Shown here one piece after another: positions 61,295 through 64,000 of a stretch of 64,000 nucleotides of DNA; within the stretch, counting starts at the first letter, position 1, and each line of letters opens with the position of its first letter. The notes beneath the pieces were generated by a model. The model was not told the DNA's origin, did no database searches, and worked only from the letters and a program-made list of their open reading frames with translations. The DNA comes from JAKFWF01 sp963741505 (GTDB lineage: Bacteria > Pseudomonadota > Alphaproteobacteria > Rhizobiales > Hyphomicrobiaceae): assembly GCA_963741505.1 (NCBI GenBank), contig CAVUIJ010000021.1:62001-126000 (forward strand), given 5' to 3'. The position numbers and the translations under genes were made by a program.

Positions 61295-62899
61295 GTGATC
61301 GCCAGCCGTCGTCGTTTCCTGAAAGGCACTGCTGCCACCGCGGCCCTGAGCGGCGCCCCCGGGCTACTGAGTGCCCAGACTGCCCCTGCGGCGGCCCGCA
61401 CCCTCAAGGCAGTGATGCACGGCGATCTGCGCGTGTTCGACCCGATTTGGACGACGGCGAACATCACCTCCTATCACGGTGCGCTGATCTACGACACGCT
61501 GTTCGGCTACGACGTCAGCTACAAGTCGCAACCGCAGATGGTCTCGAAGTGGGGCGTGTCCGAGGACAAGAAGACCTACAGCTTCGAACTGCGCGACGGC
61601 TTGAAGTTCTCCGACGGTTCGGCCGTCACCTCGGCCGACTGCGTGGCGTCGGTTCGCCGTTGGGCCGCCCGCGACGGCGCTGCCCAGCACATGTTCAAGG
61701 TCGTCGCGGACACACCCGTCAAGGACGACAAAACGTTCCAGATCGTACTGAAGGAGCCCTATGGGCTGGTGCTCGACGCGCTCGGCAAAGTGTCGACGAG
61801 CGTGTGCTACGTGATGCGCAAGAAGGAGGCAGAGACCGATCCCAACCAGCAGGTCACCAGCAAGATCGGATCCGGCCCCTTCACCTTCAACGAGACGGAG
61901 ACAAAATCGGGCCAGCGCTACGTCTACGACCGCCGCGCCGACTACGTCCCCCGGTCCGAGCCGGCCTCCGGCATGGCGGGCGGCAAGGTGGTCAAGATCG
62001 ACCGGCTCATTTTCGAGAACATGACGGACGAGCAGACCGCAGTCGCCGCGCTCAAGGCCGGCGAGATCGATTTCTACGAAGTACCGCCGATCGACCTCAT
62101 CGACCAGATCGCCACCGACAAGAATATCAAGGTCGACGTCATCAACAAGAGCGGCAACGTCGGCATGGCGCGCCTGAACTTCCTGCATCCTCCGTTCGAC
62201 AAGGTGGAGGCCCGCCAGGCCATGCTCCACCTGATCAATCAGGAGGACATCCTCAAGGCCGTCGTGGGCAACCCCACGTATTACAAGGCGTGCGGCTCGC
62301 TCTTCGCCTGCGGTGGCACCATGGAGAACGACGCCAACCTCGGCTGGTTCAAGGGTGGGCAGAACATCGAGAAAGCCAAGGAGCTGTTCAAGAAGGCCGG
62401 CTACGACGGTCGCCCCGTGGTCATCCTGCAGGCGACGAACATCTCCTTCATGAACAACTCGGCGCTGCTTCTGGCCCAGTGGCTGCGCCAGGCCGGAGTG
62501 ACGGTCGAGCTCGCCGCTTCCGACTGGGGCGGCGTCGTCACCCGCCGCTCGGTCAAGAAGGCTCCGAGCGAGGGCGGCTGGAACATCTTCATCACCTGGG
62601 GCTCGGGCCACGCCTTCGACAGTCCGATCGGCCTCGTCGCGCATGCCGCCAACGGCGAGAGCGGCTGGTTCGGCTGGCCAAAGGACGAGGCCCACGAGAA
62701 GATGCGTGACGAGTGGGCCGGCGCGCCGACACTCGAGGCCCGCAAGGCCGTCGCCACCAAGTTGCAGGAGAACGCCTGGAATTACGTGCCGATGGCGGTG
62801 CTCGGGCAGTGGACCCCGCCCGTCGCCTACCGCGCCAACGTGAAGGGGATTTTGGCGATGCCGGAAGTAGTGCCGTTCTGGAATGTAGAGAAGGTTTGA
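61295..62899 (+). CDS. ABC transporter substrate-binding protein, family 5
   Basis: 534-residue periplasmic dipeptide/oligopeptide-type binding protein. A twin-arginine-like signal (IASRRRFLKGTAATAALSGA, cleavage after LLSAQ) precedes the SBP-5 fold: MHGDLRVFDPIWTTANITSY, YSFELRDGLKFSDGSAVTSA, KIGSGPFTFNETETKSGQRY, NFLHPPFDKVEARQAMLHLI and LLLAQWLRQAGVTVELAASD. The GTG start at 61295 has a perfect GAGGAGGAAT site. It is followed 68 bp later by an M81 peptidase, a frequent combination with transport of the peptidase substrate; the permease genes are probably beyond the right edge. Confidence 0.92.
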   Translation: MIASRRRFLKGTAATAALSGAPGLLSAQTAPAAARTLKAVMHGDLRVFDPIWTTANITSYHGALIYDTLFGYDVSYKSQPQMVSKWGVSEDKKTYSFELRDGLKFSDGSAVTSADCVASVRRWAARDGAAQHMFKVVADTPVKDDKTFQIVLKEPYGLVLDALGKVSTSVCYVMRKKEAETDPNQQVTSKIGSGPFTFNETETKSGQRYVYDRRADYVPRSEPASGMAGGKVVKIDRLIFENMTDEQTAVAALKAGEIDFYEVPPIDLIDQIATDKNIKVDVINKSGNVGMARLNFLHPPFDKVEARQAMLHLINQEDILKAVVGNPTYYKACGSLFACGGTMENDANLGWFKGGQNIEKAKELFKKAGYDGRPVVILQATNISFMNNSALLLAQWLRQAGVTVELAASDWGGVVTRRSVKKAPSEGGWNIFITWGSGHAFDSPIGLVAHAANGESGWFGWPKDEAHEKMRDEWAGAPTLEARKAVATKLQENAWNYVPMAVLGQWTPPVAYRANVKGILAMPEVVPFWNVEKV

Positions 62900-62967
62900 C
62901 GGCGTCACCATGCCGCGGGACGCGGCAAGTCCCGCGTCTCGCGCTCCAACCTTACCGAGGATGTTCC

Positions 62968-64000
62968 GTGCGTCTCTTTGCAGCTGGTCTTGGACTCGAG
63001 GCCAATACGTTTCTCGCGGTGCCGACAACCTATCGCGCATTCGTCGAAAAGCTGTACTTTCCGCCGGGTCGGCATCCGGACGATCCCCGCCATCAGACGG
63101 CGGCACTGTGGGTCGCGCGCAAGCGGGCCGCGACCGAGGGGTTCACTCTGATCGAGGGCTCCTGCTATGCAGCCCAACCGGGCGGCGTGGCGGTGAGGGC
63201 TGCCTACGAGAAGATGCGGGACGAGATCCTGGACCAGCTCGCTGCTGCCCGTCCGGTCGACGGCGTGATCCTGCACCTGCACGGCGCAATGGTCGCGCAG
63301 GGCTACGAGGACTGCGAAGGCGATCTCCTGCGGCGCGCCCGGGCGCTCGTCGGAGACAGTTGCGTGATCGGGATCGAGCTCGACCCGCACTGCCACCTCA
63401 CGCTGGAGCGCTGCGCCTACGCCGACATCATCATTGCTTTCAAAGAATACCCACACACCGACTTCGTCGCCCGCGCGGAGGAACTCGTGACGTTGGTGAC
63501 CGCCACCATTCGCGGCAAGATCAAGCCCGTGAAGTCGGTCTACGATTGTCGGACCATCGCGACGTTCTTCACCTCCGTCGACCCCATGCGCTCGTTCGTC
63601 GACAAGATCTCGGGGTTGGAGGGCATGGACGGGGTGCTTTCAATATCGATCGCGCACGGCTACCCGGAAGCCGACGTACCCGAGATGGGCGCCCGAGTGC
63701 TGGTTATCACAGATAACCGCAAGGCTGATGGCGATCGTCTGGCCGAGGCTTTGGGCCGCGAGCTGATCTCGTTCCGCGACCGCGCCTCGTCCGAATATCT
63801 CATGCCCGACGAGGCGATCGAGCGGGCCTTGCGAAACGCGAAGGGGCCGGTGGTCATCGCCGACACGACCGACAATGCGGGCAGCGGCGCGCCCTCCGAC
63901 AACACGACCTTCATCCACAAGCTGATGGCACGCAGCATCCCGGCGGCCGTCGGACCGGTCTGGGACCCGATCGCCGTCGCCCAATGCGCCGCTGCGGGCC
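62968..64000 (+). CDS. M81 family metallopeptidase (MlrC-like), partial at right edge
   Basis: Open from a GTG at 62968 (RLFAAGLGLEANTFLAVPTT) to the window end, 344 codons without a stop. MlrC-type motifs include HLHGAMVAQGYEDCEGDLLR, IGIELDPHCHLTLERCAYAD (metal ligands Asp and His), FKEYPHTDFVARAEELVTLV and VVIADTTDNAGSGAPSDNTT. Family members hydrolyse the linear microcystin peptide, but most homologues in alphaproteobacteria have unknown substrates and sit next to ABC importers, as here. GAGG lies seven bases before the GTG. The C-terminal domain is outside the window. Confidence 0.88.
   Translation, partial: MRLFAAGLGLEANTFLAVPTTYRAFVEKLYFPPGRHPDDPRHQTAALWVARKRAATEGFTLIEGSCYAAQPGGVAVRAAYEKMRDEILDQLAAARPVDGVILHLHGAMVAQGYEDCEGDLLRRARALVGDSCVIGIELDPHCHLTLERCAYADIIIAFKEYPHTDFVARAEELVTLVTATIRGKIKPVKSVYDCRTIATFFTSVDPMRSFVDKISGLEGMDGVLSISIAHGYPEADVPEMGARVLVITDNRKADGDRLAEALGRELISFRDRASSEYLMPDEAIERALRNAKGPVVIADTTDNAGSGAPSDNTTFIHKLMARSIPAAVGPVWDPIAVAQCAAAG

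Overview
The window is high-GC chromosomal DNA from an alphaproteobacterium. The evidence is the gene order cytochrome c - kdsB - pheA, a zinc-ligand-poor DnaG ahead of rpoD, TrmFO, rplY-pth-ychF, and an ECF sigma / anti-sigma / subtilase trio. Order-level placement (Rhodospirillales-like or Hyphomicrobiales-like) is a guess. No tRNA, rRNA, CRISPR array or complete insertion sequence was seen.

Layout. 1-7.3 kb: truncated YejA-like binding protein, membrane cytochrome c, kdsB, pheA, dinB, a tiny basic protein, fumC and a small membrane protein. 7.4-10.4 kb: subtilase, anti-sigma factor and ECF sigma factor with a candidate autoregulatory promoter. 10.6-18.7 kb: SDR, ychF, a 3 kb accessory islet (unknown operon, palindromic block, VapBC-like pair), then pth, rplY and a BenE transporter. 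18.8-28.7 kb: a small-protein/effector-like pair, an M15 peptidase, Ppx/GppA, rlmE, a decayed permease, a stress and ribosome-associated group ending in an HPF-cold-shock fusion, an EamA exporter, and LemA with two TPM proteins. 28.9-39.9 kb: a DUF882 protein, a flavoprotein/FAD-oxidase pair, an ABC importer with a cytosine-deaminase-like enzyme, YfgM-BamB, and Uma2. 40-48 kb: an MttB-family methyltransferase with a GlxA-type regulator, trmFO, and a carboxyspermidine-route polyamine operon. 48-53.6 kb: YqeY, an amidase, dnaG and rpoD, closed by a clear terminator. 53.7-58.6 kb: a YcaO-TfuA pair followed by a gluzincin metallopeptidase and a protein ending in five perfect SGADLR repeats. 58.6-64 kb: a GNAT, an adenylate-cyclase/TPR protein, a family-5 binding protein and a truncated M81 peptidase.

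The most novel element is the YcaO-TfuA cluster. The two enzymes typical of peptide-backbone thioamidation are followed, with short gaps or overlaps, by a peptidase and a protein whose C-terminal hexapeptide repeats are invariant in amino acids but varied in synonymous codons. This fits a multi-core RiPP-like precursor, its modification enzymes and its protease, but no substrate assignment is proven.

A practical warning: about fifteen genes, including rpoD and fumC, are broken by single-base indels while both halves remain conserved. This points to residual sequencing or assembly error, not real decay. Broken genes are annotated over their full reconstructed extent. One apparent 902-residue fusion (AraC regulator plus MttB) is an artefact of two such indels.
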